Origin: Entonaema liquescens
Lineage: Eukaryota; Ascomycota; Sordariomycetes; Xylariales; Xylariaceae
Direction: 5' to 3'
Assembly: GCA_902805475.1 (NCBI GenBank)
Contig: CADCSX010000006.1
Coordinates: 62,001 to 126,000, forward strand
DNA length: 64,000 bases
The position numbers and the translations under genes are program-made. Positions 62,026 through 64,000 of this stretch are shown piece after piece. The number at the start of each line of letters is the position of its first letter. Position 1 is the stretch's first letter. The notes under the pieces were generated by a model. That model did not search any database. It was not told the DNA's origin and was given only the letters and a program-made list of their open reading frames with translations.

Positions 62026-64000
62026 TCAAACTTCCGTTTTAACAGCAGGCATACCAGGAGACTCCACGACTGACGGTAAGGGTTTAAAAAGTTGCGTCAT
62101 GTCCAGAGTAAGATTGGTAACGGCAAAGTCGTTATCAATATCGCTCACGGACCCAAGTTCTTCGCCCCTTGAAGCCCCGTCCGTCATAACCCACGACTTC
62201 ACATTTTTAAGTAGTTGTATGACCTGCCTAAATCGACTGTCCGGAGCCAGTTGCAAGTCCGCCACCGAAGTGTTCTTGAGCATCCATTTCGCAAGCCAGA
62301 AAAAGTGTATTCCATCACGACAGAAACCATACCGCCTAGGATTCGAAACCGAAGGAGGAAATTGAATTGCCATGTCCATATCCCAATACGATTTAAACTT
62401 ATCGAGTGCAGTGCAAAGAGTCTTATACGTCTGAGCCGAAAACCCGGCAACCGGCGTACTGGTTGCACTGTTAGCCGCGCTCGCGTTGCCACTCCCCGTA
62501 TCCGTTCCGCTCGTGATTACCCAGTCATTCTGTGAAAGAGGTGTAGCAGCACCGTCTAACGCAGCAATACGTCCTTCGATTTGAGCGCGCCTGATCTGGG
62601 AAATGATAGCGTGAACCAAAATGAATTTGCCATACAGATTCGTGCTCCCGGGGTGTATTTGATAGGATCCGTGGAATAGAGCAGCGAGTGTTAGGTTCAA
62701 CTCGGGTTGCTTACTGCGCTGCGATCCATCCGGATTTTGTCTCCTTGCCGCGTCGGATCCGTACAGGTTAAGTCCCTGCGCGCAGTCAACTGCGGATTGC
62801 GCCTCCCAGACAGCATCATCGGCAGGTAGCGGAACTCGAATCTCGAAACTATCAAATTGAGGTTCGCAGTTAAAATAAAGAGTACGCGCAACGTCAAGAA
62901 GATATATCATATGCATCACTCGGATGCGCGACTCTTGTTCTACCCACGCTGCCCAATCAAATTGTCCGGGATTCAGGTCTTCCAGTGAGATTTTCGGTTG
63001 ATGAAAGATGCTGTATAAGGATGAGTCGTTTCTGACTTGCAGCAAATCAAATCTTCGGCTGATATCCACCACCAGAGGAAAGATTCTCCTAGCACTTTCG
63101 CGCTGAATAGGTGTGCCGTTCCATATAAGAAGTGACGACATTAGAATAAGTGCCTGTAACCGCTCAATATCTCTTCTGTCTCGACCGTTACCAAATTTAA
63201 GACCGGCTGGCGCCTCGCTGCTATCGAATAGATCGCAATCGCGCTCGAGTGCTATCTTTAGAAAATTCGTTATCTCTCGAACATTGGAAGACGCGGCATT
63301 GTTAGAGTAGCAAGCGCCGATGCAGCACATTGAAGCTATGAGACCTGTATATGCTTCCATAATACGGAAGGTGGGGATATGGAGGAACGAAAAATGGAAG
63401 TGGAAATGGATGTATGAATCAAGAAAGTCTCTAATGTTGACAGGAGAAAAGAAGTCGTTGAGGCCGGCGGTGTGGCTAGAGGGTACCGTGCCGGGGGGGT
63501 GGAAGAAGTTGAGGATTTGCGAAGAGAGTCGTAGGTAAGGATCTTGCGTCGACGGTTGCATGTCCCAATTCGAGAAAAAAAGCGATCGGTCGTTCACATC
63601 GTTCGGGGCCATGCCTGGCATGCCACTGGTTCTTTCGGAAGTGAGGTTAGGCTCGGTTTTGATTGCGGTCTGATTCTGTCCAATATTAGGAGGGAACTGA
63701 TTGACGTAGGCATGGTGCGCACCAGACTGTGGAAACATCTGGGACCAGTCAAGGCCAGATTGTTGGTTTGAGCCAGAAGCTCCATACATAGGCATGCCAT
63801 TTTGGCCCGGAGGCATGTTAAAGTTGGCCAGCTGAGGGTTGATATTCGAAGGTATCGAATTCGACACATCGCCGTTGTAACCGCCGGTCATGCTTCTTCG
63901 GTCCCGGTTACCGTTCTCGTCCATCCGACTCATACTGCTTGATCTAGAAAGCTGGTTCTGGTCGTTGGCCATGTTTCCCATACCATCTTGGATCTGGACC
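62026..64000 (-). CDS. Fungal-specific transcription factor (Fungal_trans domain), N-terminus outside the window
   Basis: The frame is open from the right edge to a TGA/TAA-type end at 62026 (about 657 codons) with no intron or break. The first about 160 visible residues are Asn/Ser/Gln/Met-rich and disordered. A domain like Fungal_trans (PF04082) follows: DPYLRLSSQILNFFHPPG, NDFFSPVNIRDFLDSYIHFH, FLHIPTFRIMEAYTGLIASM, CCIGACYS, RDRRDIERLQALILMSSLLI, then the family-typical WVEQESRIRVMHMIYLLD with the R-x4-W-like helix and FNCEPQFDSFEIRVPLPADD. The protein ends near PAVKTEV. Any zinc-finger DNA-binding domain must lie beyond base 64000; relatives with this C-terminal part often carry C2H2 fingers, so I do not assume a Zn2Cys6 type. 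It is probably a nuclear regulator; its targets are unknown. Confidence 0.88.
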   Translation of the reverse strand, partial: VQIQDGMGNMANDQNQLSRSSSMSRMDENGNRDRRSMTGGYNGDVSNSIPSNINPQLANFNMPPGQNGMPMYGASGSNQQSGLDWSQMFPQSGAHHAYVNQFPPNIGQNQTAIKTEPNLTSERTSGMPGMAPNDVNDRSLFFSNWDMQPSTQDPYLRLSSQILNFFHPPGTVPSSHTAGLNDFFSPVNIRDFLDSYIHFHFHFSFLHIPTFRIMEAYTGLIASMCCIGACYSNNAASSNVREITNFLKIALERDCDLFDSSEAPAGLKFGNGRDRRDIERLQALILMSSLLIWNGTPIQRESARRIFPLVVDISRRFDLLQVRNDSSLYSIFHQPKISLEDLNPGQFDWAAWVEQESRIRVMHMIYLLDVARTLYFNCEPQFDSFEIRVPLPADDAVWEAQSAVDCAQGLNLYGSDAARRQNPDGSQRSKQPELNLTLAALFHGSYQIHPGSTNLYGKFILVHAIISQIRRAQIEGRIAALDGAATPLSQNDWVITSGTDTGSGNASAANSATSTPVAGFSAQTYKTLCTALDKFKSYWDMDMAIQFPPSVSNPRRYGFCRDGIHFFWLAKWMLKNTSVADLQLAPDSRFRQVIQLLKNVKSWVMTDGASRGEELGSVSDIDNDFAVTNLTLDMTQLFKPLPSVVESPGMPAVKTEV

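Overview
This window reads as a chromosome segment of a filamentous ascomycete (Pezizomycotina, probably Sordariomycetes). The protein genes carry short introns, mostly 53-88 nt, with GT..AG ends and CTAAC/CTNAC-type branch sites. The recognisable proteins are typical fungal ones: an ARPC2 with six exons, UTP12, APC2, NOG1, a URA5-type OPRT, a C2H2 factor and a Fungal_trans factor. No ribosomal RNA, convincing tRNA, CRISPR or intact transposon was seen.

Layout, left to right. At 1-393 (+) is the C-terminal end of a HAD-family hydrolase. At about 610-1440 (-) lies a decayed TPR (kinesin-light-chain-like) gene. At 2378-3361 (+) is an orphan 327-residue protein, and at 4242-4824 (+) a small Cys/His-rich protein with a probable intron. 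At 5922-7164 (-) is the Arp2/3 subunit ARPC2, divergent from the ribosome-biogenesis WD40 protein UTP12 at 7507-10482 (+). An APH-type kinase-like protein follows at 11126-12412 (+), then a RING-H2 protein at 13664-15934 (-). After an 11.4 kb gene-poor stretch comes APC2 (27303-29950, -). After another 6.8 kb comes a C2H2 zinc-finger protein (36788-38263, -). After a 15.8 kb gene-poor stretch comes a compact housekeeping group: NOG1 (54054-56240, -), OPRT/URA5 (56938-57615, +), a small single-pass membrane protein with a long intron (58459-59160, +) and a Fungal_trans transcription factor cut by the right edge (62026-64000, -).

The genes do not form a metabolic cluster. They cover actin nucleation, 40S (UTP12) and 60S (NOG1) ribosome assembly, the cell cycle (APC2), pyrimidine synthesis and regulation. 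The two ribosome-biogenesis genes have notable upstream elements: a five-copy TTATCG cluster before UTP12 and an exact PAC-type GCGATGAG before NOG1.

The most consistent unusual signal concerns the sequence itself. Four genes (APH, RING, APC2, C2H2) each have a reading-frame break that one missing base in a short homopolymer would repair. APC2 is normally essential, so assembly or base-calling error is a more likely explanation than gene death, and protein models taken straight from this sequence would be wrong. I found no undescribed biological system that I could support. About 34 kb of the window holds nothing I can recognise beyond simple repeats.
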